This document shows positions 43,400-52,738 of a stretch of 64,000 nt of DNA, piece after piece. How positions within the stretch are numbered: the stretch's first letter is position 1; every line of letters begins with the position of its first letter. A program made the position numbers and the translations under genes. Under the pieces are notes generated by a model. That model saw only the letters and a program-made list of their open reading frames with translations, ran no database searches and was not told where the DNA came from. Source of the stretch: Pseudomonas muyukensis (lineage in GTDB: Bacteria; Pseudomonadota; Gammaproteobacteria; Pseudomonadales; Pseudomonadaceae); NCBI RefSeq assembly GCF_019139535.1, contig NZ_CP077073.1, positions 695,501 to 759,500 of the forward strand, read 5' to 3'.

Positions 43400-45070
43400 G
43401 TGAAAAAGGATTCCCTCAAAGGCTGGTTCAAGAGCGGCGCCCCAGGCGTCTGGATCAGCGGTGGCGCGGTCGCCATGGCGGTGATCATGACCGTCGGCCT
43501 GCTGGCCGTGATCGCCGTGCGCGGCCTGGGCCACTTCTGGCCGGCCGACCTGATTCAGGCCACCTACAAGGTGCCGGGCCAGGCCGACCATGTGATCATC
43601 GGTGAAGTGGTCCAGAAAGAAGAAGTACCCCGTGAACGCCTCAAGGGCGCCGGTTTGCCGGTGCCCGACCAGGGCCCGGAGTTCATGACCCGTGAGCTGG
43701 TCAAGATCGGCAACCGCGACCTCAACGGCAGCGACTTCACCTGGCTGGTCGGCGATTGGCTGGTGGACCAGCAAAAGCCGGCCGACCTGATCGCCCTGGA
43801 ACGCCGCGAGTGGGGCAACTTCTACGGCTACCTGGTCAGCGTCAAGGAAGAAGGCCGCGTGGTCGCCCAGGGCCCCGAGGCCTGGAACGAGCTGCAGGCC
43901 CGTCTCAAGCGCGCCAGCGAGCTCAACGACCAGCTGGTGAAACTGGAGAAGAAGGACATCGGCGCCATCAACCATGGCCTCGAACGCCTGCGCCTGCACA
44001 GCCGCAAGCTGGAGCTGGATGGCAAGCTGGATGCCGCCGCCCAGGCCGACATGGATGCCGAACGCGCCGAGCTGAACAACCGCTACAAGGCCATCGAAGA
44101 GCGCCTGACCGGCCTGCACCAGGCCTTCGCCCGCGACAGCCTGGTGGCCCGCGACGGCAATGGCCGCGAAGTGGAGATCAACCTGAGCAAGGTGGTCCAC
44201 GCGATCCAGCCGAACGCCATGTCCGGCATGACCAAGATGGGCGCCTACTTCGCCAAGGTGTGGGAGTTCCTCAGCGACGACCCGCGTGAGGCCAACACCG
44301 AAGGCGGGATCTTCCCGGCCATCTTCGGCACCGTGATGATGACCCTGATCATGGCCGTGATCGTTACCCCGTTCGGCGTGCTGGCCGCGGTGTACCTGCG
44401 CGAATACGCCAAGCAGGGCCCGGTGACCCGGCTGATTCGCATCGCGGTGAACAACCTGGCCGGTGTACCGGCGATCGTCTACGGCGTGTTCGGCCTGGGC
44501 TTCTTCGTCTACGTGCTGGGCGGCTCGATCGACCGGCTGTTCTTCCCCGAGTCGCTGCCGGCGCCGACCCTGGGCACCCCCGGCCTGCTGTGGGCCTCGC
44601 TGACCCTGGCGCTGCTGGCGGTGCCGGTGGTGATCGTGGCCACCGAGGAAGGCCTGGCGCGCATCCCGCGTACCGTGCGCGAGGGCTCGCTGGCCCTGGG
44701 CGCGACCAAGGCCGAGACCCTGTGGAAGATCGTCCTGCCGATGGCCAGCCCGGCCATGATGACCGGCATGATCCTCGCCGTGGCCCGTGCTGCCGGCGAA
44801 GTGGCGCCGTTGATGCTGGTGGGCGTGGTCAAGCTGGCGCCGTCGTTGCCGCTGGATGGCAACTACCCGTACCTGCACCTGGACCAGAAGATCATGCACC
44901 TGGGCTTCCACATCTATGACGTCGGCTTCCAGAGCCCCAACGTCGAGGCCGCGCGGCCGCTGGTGTATGCCACCGCGCTGCTGCTGGTGCTGGTGATCGC
45001 CACCCTCAACCTCTCGGCGGTGTGGATCCGTAACCACCTGCGCGAGAAGTACAAGGCCCTGGACCACTGA
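43400..45070 (+). CDS. pstA: Phosphate ABC transporter permease PstA, enlarged form
   Basis: 556 aa, versus ~290 for classic PstA. After a first helix (about 18-40) comes a ~250-residue extracytoplasmic region of DUF3333 type. This contains a predicted coiled coil (about 165-240: LQARLKRASELNDQLVKLEKKD… to AERAELNNRYKAIEERL). The permease core (about 305-550) has helices from GGIFPAIFGTVMMTLIMAVIVTPFGVLAAVYL onwards and the coupling loop LGATKAETLWKIVLPMASPAMM. It pairs with the enlarged PstC. The start is GTG at 43400, 17 bases after pstC. Confidence 0.92.
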   Translation: MKKDSLKGWFKSGAPGVWISGGAVAMAVIMTVGLLAVIAVRGLGHFWPADLIQATYKVPGQADHVIIGEVVQKEEVPRERLKGAGLPVPDQGPEFMTRELVKIGNRDLNGSDFTWLVGDWLVDQQKPADLIALERREWGNFYGYLVSVKEEGRVVAQGPEAWNELQARLKRASELNDQLVKLEKKDIGAINHGLERLRLHSRKLELDGKLDAAAQADMDAERAELNNRYKAIEERLTGLHQAFARDSLVARDGNGREVEINLSKVVHAIQPNAMSGMTKMGAYFAKVWEFLSDDPREANTEGGIFPAIFGTVMMTLIMAVIVTPFGVLAAVYLREYAKQGPVTRLIRIAVNNLAGVPAIVYGVFGLGFFVYVLGGSIDRLFFPESLPAPTLGTPGLLWASLTLALLAVPVVIVATEEGLARIPRTVREGSLALGATKAETLWKIVLPMASPAMMTGMILAVARAAGEVAPLMLVGVVKLAPSLPLDGNYPYLHLDQKIMHLGFHIYDVGFQSPNVEAARPLVYATALLLVLVIATLNLSAVWIRNHLREKYKALDH

Positions 45071-45086
45071 TCCTGATTGCAAGCGT

Positions 45087-45107
45087 GCCGCCCGAACAAC
45101 GGGCGGC
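45087..45107 (+). terminator. Intra-operon hairpin between pstA and pstB
   Basis: GCCGCCCG-AACAA-CGGGCGGC, a strong 8-bp GC stem followed by CCTTTG. It could attenuate or process the transcript between pstA and pstB. Confidence 0.6.
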
Positions 45108-45142
45108 CCTTTGAAACGAATTGATAGCGTATGGAGTTGACC

Positions 45143-45976
45143 ATGCAGCATGAATCCCACGCCCACGGCATCGACATGTCGGCCCTGGGCCGCGACAAGC
45201 AGAGCCTGCGCCTGGCCGAAGAGACCGTGGCCATCGAAGTTCCCGGCCTGTCCCTGTTCTACGGCGACAAGCAAGCGCTGTTCGACGTCAGCATGAACAT
45301 TCCCAAGCAGCGCGTGACCGCCTTCATCGGCCCGTCCGGCTGCGGCAAGTCGACGCTGCTGCGCACCTTCAACCGCATGAACGACCTGGTCGACGGTTGC
45401 CGCGTCGAGGGCGCCATCAACCTGTACGGCAACAACATCTACCGCAAGGGCGAGGACGTGGCCGAGCTGCGCCGCCGCGTGGGCATGGTGTTCCAGAAGC
45501 CCAACCCGTTCCCCAAGACCATCTACGAGAACGTGGTCTACGGCCTGCGCATCCAGGGCATCAACAAGAAGCGCGTGCTCGACGAGGCCGTGGAATGGGC
45601 GCTCAAGGGCGCCGCGCTGTGGGATGAAGTGAAGGATCGCCTGCACGACTCGGCCCTGGGCCTGTCCGGCGGCCAGCAGCAGCGTCTGGTGATCGCCCGG
45701 ACCATTGCCGTGGAGCCGGAAGTGCTGCTGCTCGACGAACCGTGCTCGGCGCTGGACCCGATCTCGACGCTGAAGGTCGAAGAACTGATCTACGAATTGA
45801 AATCCAAGTACACCATCGTCATCGTGACCCACAACATGCAACAGGCGGCCCGCGTTTCGGACTACACCGCGTTCATGTACATGGGCAAACTGGTCGAATT
45901 CGGTGATACCGACACCCTGTTCACCAACCCGGCGAAGAAGCAGACCGAAGACTACATCACCGGTCGCTACGGCTAA
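45143..45976 (+). CDS. pstB: Phosphate ABC transporter ATPase PstB
   Basis: 277 aa. Walker [10 protein letters not shown] (63-71), Q-loop QKPNPFP, ABC signature LSGGQQQR, Walker B LLLDEP and the H-loop THNMQQ are all present. It energises phosphate import through PstCA and takes part with PhoU in signalling to PhoR. ATG 45143 has GGAG six bases upstream; ATG 45131 lacks a site. The N-terminal ~30-residue extension ([14 protein letters not shown]…) is typical of pseudomonad PstB. Confidence 0.96.
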   Translation: MQHESHAHGIDMSALGRDKQSLRLAEETVAIEVPGLSLFYGDKQALFDVSMNIPKQRVTAFIGPSGCGKSTLLRTFNRMNDLVDGCRVEGAINLYGNNIYRKGEDVAELRRRVGMVFQKPNPFPKTIYENVVYGLRIQGINKKRVLDEAVEWALKGAALWDEVKDRLHDSALGLSGGQQQRLVIARTIAVEPEVLLLDEPCSALDPISTLKVEELIYELKSKYTIVIVTHNMQQAARVSDYTAFMYMGKLVEFGDTDTLFTNPAKKQTEDYITGRYG

Positions 45977-46049
45977 GACCGACAAGGTAGGAACGCCAGG
46001 GAACGACACGAACGACTTGAAGCCTGCAGCTGCTTCGCGGAGCGAAACG

Positions 46050-46820
46050 ATGATCAACAAAGAAAGCCTTACCCACCACATCTCCCAGCAGTTCAACGCC
46101 GAGCTCGAAGAGGTGCGCAGCCACCTCCTGGCCATGGGCGGCCTGGTCGAGAAACAGGTGAACGACGCCGTCACCGCGCTGATCGAGGCCGACTCGGGCC
46201 TGGCCCAGCAGGTGCGCGAGGTCGACGAACAGATCAACCAGATGGAGCGCAATATCGACGAGGAGTGCGTGCGCATCCTCGCTCGTCGCCAGCCGGCGGC
46301 CTCCGACCTGCGCCTGATCATCAGCATCTCCAAGTCGGTGATCGACCTCGAGCGCATTGGCGACGAGTCGACCAAGATCGCCCGCCGCGCCATCCAGCTG
46401 TGCGAGGAAGGCGAGTCGCCACGCGGCTACGTCGAGGTGCGCCACATCGGCGACCAGGTACGCAACATGGTCCGCGACGCGCTGGACGCCTTCGCCCGCT
46501 TCGACGCCGACCTGGCGCTGTCGGTGGCCCAGTACGACAAGACCATCGACCGCGAGTACAAGACCGCGCTGCGCGAACTGGTCACCTACATGATGGAAGA
46601 TCCGCGCTCGATCTCCCGCGTGCTCAGCGTGATCTGGGCCCTGCGTTCGCTGGAGCGCATCGGCGACCACGCGCGCAACATCTCGGAACTGGTGATCTAC
46701 CTGGTGCGCGGCACCGACGTGCGCCACATGGGCCTCAAGCGCATGAAGGCCGAGGTGCAGGGCGAAGCGTTCGATGACGGCGAAATCGCTAATGTTCCGG
46801 CTGAACCGGACGATAAATAA
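46050..46820 (+). CDS. phoU: Phosphate signalling protein PhoU
   Basis: 256 aa. Two PhoU three-helix repeats (about 20-110 and 125-215). Metal-binding E/D-rich motifs are conserved: SVIDLERIGDESTKIAR in the first repeat and RSLERIGDHARNISE in the second. It represses PhoR signalling when phosphate is plentiful and limits PstSCAB activity. GGAG precedes ATG 46050. It is the last gene of the pst operon, with a terminator immediately after. Confidence 0.96.
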   Translation: MINKESLTHHISQQFNAELEEVRSHLLAMGGLVEKQVNDAVTALIEADSGLAQQVREVDEQINQMERNIDEECVRILARRQPAASDLRLIISISKSVIDLERIGDESTKIARRAIQLCEEGESPRGYVEVRHIGDQVRNMVRDALDAFARFDADLALSVAQYDKTIDREYKTALRELVTYMMEDPRSISRVLSVIWALRSLERIGDHARNISELVIYLVRGTDVRHMGLKRMKAEVQGEAFDDGEIANVPAEPDDK

Positions 46821-46837
46821 GGTTGCTCCCGAGCATG

Positions 46838-46868
46838 AACGCCCGGCACTCGCCGGGCGTTTTCGTTT
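46838..46868 (+). terminator. Intrinsic terminator of the pst-phoU operon
   Basis: ACGCCCGGC-ACTC-GCCGGGCGT (46839-46860), followed by TTTCGTTT. Confidence 0.87.
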
Positions 46869-46983
46869 GCGGTCGAGCACCAGCAGGCACCCGCGAACCG
46901 TGTGAGAAGTCCCGGCGTGACCAGTGGTTTGGCAAATGGCCATCAGTCGGCGGTATGCTAGTCGGGATTCAAGAGGAGTATCG

Positions 46984-47892
46984 ATGAGTAAAGTCAATGT
47001 ACTGGTTGTGGATGACGCGCCGTTCATCCGCGATCTGGTGAGGAAGTGCCTGCGAAATGCCTTCCCGGGCATGGTGATCGAGGACGCGGTCAACGGCCGC
47101 AAGGCCATGGCCATGCTGAGCAAGGAACGTTTCGACCTGGTCCTGTGCGACTGGGAAATGCCGGAGATGTCCGGCCTCGAACTGCTGACCTGGTGCCGCC
47201 AGCAGGAAGAGATGAAGACCATGCAGTTCATCATGGTGACCAGCCGTGGTGACAAGGAAAACGTGATCCAGGCCATCCAGGCCGGTGTTTCCGATTTCGT
47301 CGGCAAGCCGTTCACCAACGAGCAGCTGTTGACCAAGGTGAAGAAGTCGCTGACCAAGATCGGCAAGCTCGACAGCCTGATGGCCAGCGCGCCGGCGCGG
47401 GTCAACTCGGCGTTCGCCAACGACTCGCTGAGCGCCCTGACCGGCGGTCGCCCGGAAGCGGCCAAGGTCGCCGCGCCGGCCGTGGCAGCAGCGCCGGCGG
47501 CCAAGCCGCTGATCAACGCGCCGACGCCCAAGAGCGCCGCCGCTTCGGCGCAGAGCGGCCGTGGCCAAGGCCAGTTGCGCCTGGCCAGCGGCACCCAGCC
47601 GTGCGTGATCAAGGCCCTGAGCCTCAAGGAGGCGCTGCTGGTGGTGCGCCGCAGCGCCAACCTGCCACAGGTGCTCGAAGGTGCGGTACTGGACCTGGAG
47701 CAGGGCGAGAACGCCGAGACCGCGCGGCTGAACGGCTACCTGCACGCCATCGCGGCGCTGGAGCCCAAGCCTGAGAGCGACTGGCTGCAACTGACCTTCA
47801 AGTTCGTCGACCAGGATGCGCAGAAGCTCGACTACCTATCGCGGCTGATCGCCCGGGGCACCGCGCAGAAGCACTTCACCCCAGGCGCCTGA
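46984..47892 (+). CDS. Response regulator with uncharacterised C-terminal domain
   Basis: 302 aa. The receiver domain (about 3-125) has D10/D11, phosphoacceptor D56 (LVLCDWEMPEMSG), Thr/Ser TSRGDK and the KPF lysine. It is closest in style to CheY-like receivers. An Ala/Pro-rich linker (about 140-200) leads to a ~95-residue domain (GTQPCVIKALSLKEALLVVRRSA… to the end) with alternating strands that I cannot assign; a divergent PilZ-type fold is possible. No kinase lies alongside. It has its own ribosome site (GAGGAG) and is separated from phoU by a terminator. Confidence 0.85.
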   Translation: MSKVNVLVVDDAPFIRDLVRKCLRNAFPGMVIEDAVNGRKAMAMLSKERFDLVLCDWEMPEMSGLELLTWCRQQEEMKTMQFIMVTSRGDKENVIQAIQAGVSDFVGKPFTNEQLLTKVKKSLTKIGKLDSLMASAPARVNSAFANDSLSALTGGRPEAAKVAAPAVAAAPAAKPLINAPTPKSAAASAQSGRGQGQLRLASGTQPCVIKALSLKEALLVVRRSANLPQVLEGAVLDLEQGENAETARLNGYLHAIAALEPKPESDWLQLTFKFVDQDAQKLDYLSRLIARGTAQKHFTPGA

Positions 47893-47910
47893 TCGCCTGG
47901 CTGCACACTC

Positions 47911-47995
47911 TGTAGGAGCGGCTTTAGCCGCGATCACCCGCGAAGCGGGTGCCAGACCGCGTTGTCTGCATCGCGGCTGAAGCCGCTCCTACAGC
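47911..47995. repeat. REP-type palindrome
   Basis: CTGTAGGAGCGGCTTTAGCC faces GGCTGAAGCCGCTCCTACAG across an inner hairpin (CACCCGCGAAGCGGGTG). Confidence 0.82.
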
Positions 47996-48086
47996 AGGCT
48001 CTAAAAACTTCCGACCAGCTGTCACAACTTGTCTTTATTCGGGCTGCTAGGCTTCGACAGACCATACCTGTCAAAAAGCCACCATC

Positions 48087-48986
48087 ATGCCGCCCGTCCG
48101 CCTGCTGCTGTTCTGTGCCTTGCTCACGGCCTCGGCGTCGAGCCTGGGCATGACCATCTACAAGACCACCGATACCTTTGGCGTGGTCTCCTATTCCGAC
48201 CGCCCCAGCCCGGGTGCCAGGGCCTTCGTGTTCCGCGAGCCGATGGTCGAGCGCCTTGACGGCCAGGTGCGCCTGAAGACCGAAGTCCTGGCCAGTGGCG
48301 TGCGCTTTGTCGCACGCAACGAGCTGTTCGTGGCAATGGAAGTGGAGCTGCGGGTCGAGCGCCTTGCCAACGCCCAGGGCGGTAATGCGCCACGCATCGT
48401 CCGGCGCCTGGTGCCGCCGCGCTCGACCCAGGTGCTCAGCGTGGTGCAGGCCCGCCAGGGCGGGCGGCTCAGGTACGCCACCAAGTTCCGCTACGCCATG
48501 GGCGATCCGGGCCAGCGCCCGCAGGGCTACCGCTACCCGTTTCCGTGGAAGGGCGGGCCGTTCCGCCTGAGCCAAGGGCCCAATGGCCGTTTCAGCCATT
48601 TCGGGCCCAAGGGCCGCTACGCCATGGACATCGCCATGCCCGAAGGCACGCCGATCATTGCCGCCCGCGGCGGGGTGGTGGTGAAGATCGAGAACAACCA
48701 GAGCGGGCGTGGCACCAACCCGTCGGGCAATTTCGTCAGGATCCTGCACCCAGACGGCACCATGGGCGTGTACCTGCACCTGATGCGCGGTTCGGTGGTG
48801 GTGGGCGAGGGGCAGCGCGTCGCCCAGGGGCAGGCGTTGGCCAAGTCGGGCAATACCGGCAACAGCAGTGGGCCGCACCTGCATTTCGTGGTGCAGCGCA
48901 ACGTGGGCTTGGCGCTGGAGTCGATACCGTATCAGTTCGACCGACCGATTGGCGGGTTGCCGGACTTTACCGCAGGCAACCCCTAA
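48087..48986 (+). CDS. Periplasmic M23 (LytM-type) peptidase
   Basis: 299 aa. Signal peptide about 1-21 (…LLTASASSLG). A short region resembling DUF4124 (MTIYKTTDTFGVVSYSDRP) and a β-rich stretch precede the M23 domain (about 165-285). Zinc-site features: GRFSHFGPKGRYAMDIAMPEG with His and Asp (about 170-190), and the HLHF motif near 270 (SSGPHLHFVV). It probably cleaves peptidoglycan cross-bridges or activates amidases; both metal motifs are present, so it is likely active. Confidence 0.9.
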   Translation: MPPVRLLLFCALLTASASSLGMTIYKTTDTFGVVSYSDRPSPGARAFVFREPMVERLDGQVRLKTEVLASGVRFVARNELFVAMEVELRVERLANAQGGNAPRIVRRLVPPRSTQVLSVVQARQGGRLRYATKFRYAMGDPGQRPQGYRYPFPWKGGPFRLSQGPNGRFSHFGPKGRYAMDIAMPEGTPIIAARGGVVVKIENNQSGRGTNPSGNFVRILHPDGTMGVYLHLMRGSVVVGEGQRVAQGQALAKSGNTGNSSGPHLHFVVQRNVGLALESIPYQFDRPIGGLPDFTAGNP

Positions 48987-49047
48987 GCACTCTGTCGCTG
49001 TGGGAGCGCTAGCCAGAGCAAGCGCTACGCCAGTCTGAAGAAGGGAC

Positions 49048-50388
49048 TCAATCCAGCTTGAGCACCTTGGCCAGCACGATCTTCGGCCCTTTCATCTTCT
49101 TGATGATGATGCGCAGGCCTTCGACCTCCAGCACTTCCTCTTCCTCAGGCACCCGCTTGAGCGTCTCATAGACCAGCCCGGCCAGGGTTTCCGCCTCGAT
49201 ATGGTCCAGGTCCACGCCCAGCAGGCGCTCGACCTTGAACAGCGGCGTGTCGCCACGCACCAGCAGCTTGCCCGGCTGGTAGGCGAGGATGCCGCGCTCG
49301 GTCTTGCGGTGCTCGTCCTGGATATCGCCGACCAGCACTTCCAGCACGTCTTCCATGGTCAGGTAGCCGATCACCTTGCCGTCGGCTTCCTCGACCAGCA
49401 CGAAGTGTGCGCCGCCCTTGCGGAACTGCTCCAGCAGCTGGGACAGCGGCATGTGCCGGGAAACGCGCTCAAGCGGGCGCGCGAGGTCTTCGAGGTCGAT
49501 GGTCTCGGGCAGGTGATCCAGCTCGGCCAACTCCAGCAGCAGGTCCTTGATGTGCAGCAGGCCGGTGAACTCCTCGCGCTCGGCGTCGTACACCGGGTAG
49601 CGGCTGAACTTGTGCCGGCGCAGCAGCGCGAGGATCTCCTTGAGCGGCGCGCGGGCATCGATGCTGACCATGTCCTCGCGCGAGTTGGCCCAGTCGACCA
49701 CCTCCAGCTCGCCCATCTCCACCGCCGAGGCCAGCACGCGCATGCCCTGGTCGCTCGGGTCCTGGCCGCGGCTGGAGTGCAGGATCAGCTTGAGCTCCTC
49801 GCGGCTGTAGTGGTGCTCGTGGTGCGGGCCCGGCTCGCCTTGCCCGGCGATGCGCAGGATGGTGTTGGCGCTGGCGTTGAGCAGGTAGATGGCCGGGTAC
49901 ATCGCCCAGTAGAACAGGTACAGCGGCACGGCGGTCCACAGCGACAGCAGCTCGGGCTTGCGGATTGCCCACGACTTGGGCGCCAGCTCGCCGACCACGA
50001 TATGCAGGTAGGAGATCACGAAGAAGGCGACGAAGAACGAGATCGCCTTGATCAGCTCGGGGGTGTCGACGCCGACATAGGCCAGCAGCGGCTCGAGCAG
50101 GTGGGCGAACGCCGGTTCGCCGACCCAGCCCAGGCCCAGCGAGGCCAGGGTGATACCCAGCTGGCAGGCCGAGAGATAGGCATCGAGTTGGTTGTGCACC
50201 TTGCGCAGGATGCTGCCGCGCCAGCCATGCAGCTCGGCGATGGACTCGACGCGGGTGGCGCGCAGCTTGACCATGGCGAACTCGGCGGCAACGAAGAAGC
50301 CGTTGAGCAGCACCAGGAACAAGGCGAAGAGAATCATGCCGAAATCGGCGAACAACGAGGTGAGGCTGATACCAGGGGAAGGGTCCAT
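49048..50388 (-). CDS. CNNM/CorC-family membrane protein with CBS domains
   Basis: 446 aa. An N-terminal CNNM (DUF21) membrane domain with about four helices (10-150; FGMILFALFLVLLNGFFVAAEFAMVKLRATRVESI is the hallmark start). A CBS pair (about 210-335) and a C-terminal transporter-associated CorC_HlyC domain (about 350-430; YLTMEDVLEVLVGDIQDEH joins the two) follow. The family is linked to Mg2+/divalent cation efflux; the old label is 'hemolysin'. It lies between the M23 gene (convergent) and phoR (same strand, 140-base gap). Confidence 0.9.
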   Translation of the reverse strand: MDPSPGISLTSLFADFGMILFALFLVLLNGFFVAAEFAMVKLRATRVESIAELHGWRGSILRKVHNQLDAYLSACQLGITLASLGLGWVGEPAFAHLLEPLLAYVGVDTPELIKAISFFVAFFVISYLHIVVGELAPKSWAIRKPELLSLWTAVPLYLFYWAMYPAIYLLNASANTILRIAGQGEPGPHHEHHYSREELKLILHSSRGQDPSDQGMRVLASAVEMGELEVVDWANSREDMVSIDARAPLKEILALLRRHKFSRYPVYDAEREEFTGLLHIKDLLLELAELDHLPETIDLEDLARPLERVSRHMPLSQLLEQFRKGGAHFVLVEEADGKVIGYLTMEDVLEVLVGDIQDEHRKTERGILAYQPGKLLVRGDTPLFKVERLLGVDLDHIEAETLAGLVYETLKRVPEEEEVLEVEGLRIIIKKMKGPKIVLAKVLKLD

Positions 50389-50528
50389 GATGGGGTTTTT
50401 ACGGGGGCCGTCTTTGAGAATGGGAGAAAAAAAGTGCCAGCGATGGCTGGCACGGGGGATCCAATGTAGCGGTTGGAGGCGCAAAAGCAAAGGGGAGGCG
50501 TCCTGTCGCGGGGCACGCCCGCCAACGT

Positions 50529-51836
50529 TCATCCCCGGTTCGTGACCAATTGCGCTGGCGCGAAGTGACAGGTGAAGGTGCTGCCATGCCCCGGCACGCT
50601 GCTGATTTCCAGGCGGCCGCGGTGGCGCATCAGCACGTGCTTGACGATCGCCAGGCCAAGCCCGGTGCCACCGGTGTTGGAGGCGCGGCTGGAGTCGACT
50701 CGGTAGAACCGCTCGGTCAGGCGTGGCAGGTGCTTGGCGTCGATGCCCACCCCCGAGTCCTGCACGCTCAGGTGCGCGCCCTGTTCGTCGGCCCACCAGC
50801 GGATGCGGATATTGCCTTGGTCCTGGGTGTACTTGACCGCGTTGAACACCAGGTTGGAGAAGGCGCTGCGCAGTTCCGACTCACTGCCTTTGAGACGAAT
50901 GCCGGGGGTCGCTTCCAGGGTGATGCGCTGGTTGCGCGGGCCGGACAGCGCCTGGGCGTCGTTCTTGATGGCGCCGAGCAAGGTATCGACCAGCACCGGC
51001 TGGTTGTCCGACGGGTAGTCGGTGGCTTCGAGCTTGGCCAGCAGCAGCAGGTCGTTGAGCAGGGTCTGCATGCGCGCGCCTTGCTGGTTCATTTGCTGCA
51101 GGGCGCGGCTCCAGCGTGGGTTCACCTCCTCGACATTGTCCAGCAGGGTCTCCAGGTAACCGGTGATCACCGTCAGCGGCGTGCGCAGCTCGTGGGAGAC
51201 GTTGGCGACGAAGTCCTTGCGCATCTGCTCGAGCTGGTGGATGCGGGTGACATCGCGCACCAGCATCAGGTGTTCGTTGTTGCCATAGCGGGTGAGGTGC
51301 AGTTGCACGCGCAGGCGATCGTTGATCGGCGAGGGGATTTCCAGCGGCTCGGCGTAGTTCTGCGACTCGAAGTACTCCTTGAACCGGGGGTGGCGGACCA
51401 GGTTGGTCACCGGTTGGCCACCGTCCTGCGGGGTCTTGAAGCCCAGTAGGGTCTCGGCGGCGCGGTTCCACCATTCAAGGTTGCCGTCGCTGTCGAGCAT
51501 GATCACCGCGTCGCGCAGCGCGGCGGTGGACTCCTGGACCCGGTCGATCACCGCCTGCAGGCGGCCGCGCACGCGTTGGTCGCGGCGTTGCAGGTGGTAG
51601 ATGCTGTCGAACACCTCGCCCCACAAGCCGTAGCCGTCGGGTGGTGCTTCGTCGGGTTGGTGGTTGCGCAGCCAATCGTGCAGGCGCAGCAGTTGCTTGA
51701 GCGTCCAGGCCAGGTAGAGCGCCAGGCCGATGGCCAGGCACCAGCCGTAATAGCCGCTGACCAGGCCGCCGATCAGGCAGGCGGTGATCAGCAGCAACAT
51801 GTGGCGAATCAGGGTCGCGTGCCAGTTCTGGTTCAA
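50529..51836 (-). CDS. phoR: Phosphate-regulon sensor histidine kinase PhoR
   Basis: 435 aa. Two N-terminal membrane helices (about 10-45), a PAS domain (about 98-195) and HisKA with the phosphoacceptor His near 215 (FVANVSHELRTPLTV). The HATPase_c domain has N (FSNLVFNAVKYTQ), G1 (VQDSGVGID), F and G2 (NTGGTGLGLAIVKHV) boxes. It phosphorylates PhoB when PstSCAB-PhoU signals low phosphate. The start is taken as TTG 51836, with AAGGA 8-12 bases upstream; no ATG is suitable. It follows phoB with a 37-base gap. Confidence 0.95.
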   Translation of the reverse strand: MNQNWHATLIRHMLLLITACLIGGLVSGYYGWCLAIGLALYLAWTLKQLLRLHDWLRNHQPDEAPPDGYGLWGEVFDSIYHLQRRDQRVRGRLQAVIDRVQESTAALRDAVIMLDSDGNLEWWNRAAETLLGFKTPQDGGQPVTNLVRHPRFKEYFESQNYAEPLEIPSPINDRLRVQLHLTRYGNNEHLMLVRDVTRIHQLEQMRKDFVANVSHELRTPLTVITGYLETLLDNVEEVNPRWSRALQQMNQQGARMQTLLNDLLLLAKLEATDYPSDNQPVLVDTLLGAIKNDAQALSGPRNQRITLEATPGIRLKGSESELRSAFSNLVFNAVKYTQDQGNIRIRWWADEQGAHLSVQDSGVGIDAKHLPRLTERFYRVDSSRASNTGGTGLGLAIVKHVLMRHRGRLEISSVPGHGSTFTCHFAPAQLVTNRG

Positions 51837-51873
51837 TTGACAGTCCTTGTACAGCGGGTGCCAGGGGCTTCGC

Positions 51874-52563
51874 TCAGCTTTTGGTCGAGAAGCGATAGCC
51901 GGTGCCGCGGACGGTTTGTACCAGATTTTCGTAGGCTTCACCCAGTGCCTTGCGCAGGCGCCGGATGTGCACGTCGACAGTGCGCTCCTCGACGTAGACG
52001 TTGCCGCCCCAGACCTGGTCGAGCAGCTGGCCGCGGGTGTAGGCACGCTCCTGGTGGGTCATGAAGAACTGCAACAGGCGGTATTCGGTGGGGCCCATCT
52101 CGGCGGGCTTGCCGTCGATGGTCACGCGATGGCTGATCGGGTCGAGCAGCAGGCCGCCCACCTCGATGGGTGCCTCGCTGTCGCTCGGGCCGGTGCGGCG
52201 CAGCACGGCCTTGAGGCGCGCGACCAGTTCGCGGGGCGAGAACGGCTTGGTGATGTAGTCGTCGGCGCCGACTTCCAGGCCCTGGATCTTGTTGTCCTCT
52301 TCGCCCTTGGCGGTGAGCATGATGATCGGGATGTCGCCGGTCAGCTCGTCGCGCTTGAGGCGCCGGGCCAGTTCGATGCCCGAGGTGCCCGGCAGCATCC
52401 AGTCGAGCAGGATCAGGTCCGGCTTGCGGTCGACGATGATGGCGTGGGCCTGCTGCGAGTTCTCCGCCTCGAGGCAGTCATAGCCGGCCATTTCCAATGC
52501 AACGGCGATCATCTCGCGGATAGGCGCTTCGTCGTCGACGATCAGAATGTTTCTGCCAACCAT
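51874..52563 (-). CDS. phoB: Phosphate-regulon response regulator PhoB
   Basis: 229 aa. Receiver with D10/D11, phosphoacceptor D54 ([13 protein letters not shown]), Thr ([10 protein letters not shown]) and Lys ([10 protein letters not shown]); OmpR-type winged helix (about 130-227) ending [11 protein letters not shown]. It binds Pho boxes such as those at 39853 and 41054. ATG 52563 has GAGAGG eight bases upstream and was preferred to a TTG two codons earlier. It is first in the phoBR operon; a Pho-box-like site upstream suggests autoregulation. Confidence 0.97.
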   Translation of the reverse strand: MVGRNILIVDDEAPIREMIAVALEMAGYDCLEAENSQQAHAIIVDRKPDLILLDWMLPGTSGIELARRLKRDELTGDIPIIMLTAKGEEDNKIQGLEVGADDYITKPFSPRELVARLKAVLRRTGPSDSEAPIEVGGLLLDPISHRVTIDGKPAEMGPTEYRLLQFFMTHQERAYTRGQLLDQVWGGNVYVEERTVDVHIRRLRKALGEAYENLVQTVRGTGYRFSTKS

Positions 52564-52617
52564 GCTCAATTACCTCTCCCAGGAACGATGTCTTGGCCCG
52601 CATTAGATAACGGAATT

Positions 52618-52635
52618 ATTGCAGCTGTGTGACAG
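52618..52635 (-). promoter_or_regulatory. Candidate Pho box upstream of phoB
   Basis: On the minus strand, CTGTCAC-ACAG-CTGCAAT: a good first half and a weaker second half with the correct 11-base spacing, 55 bases before the phoB ATG. Confidence 0.5.
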
Positions 52636-52738
52636 CTCATGGGCGGTTCTGGCGACATTGCGTGACTGGACTAGGCTTCTAGGGGCCGCCACGGCGGCGG
52701 GCAACACTTCTTCAACCCCCGAAACGATGGTGATTCCA

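Noticed and set aside
43271..46393. Very long open frame (about 1040 codons) on the minus strand across pstA, pstB and phoU
   Set aside because: It mirrors three well-supported plus-strand genes; long antisense frames are common in GC-rich DNA, and its composition (His/Gln/Ala-rich) is typical of a shadow.
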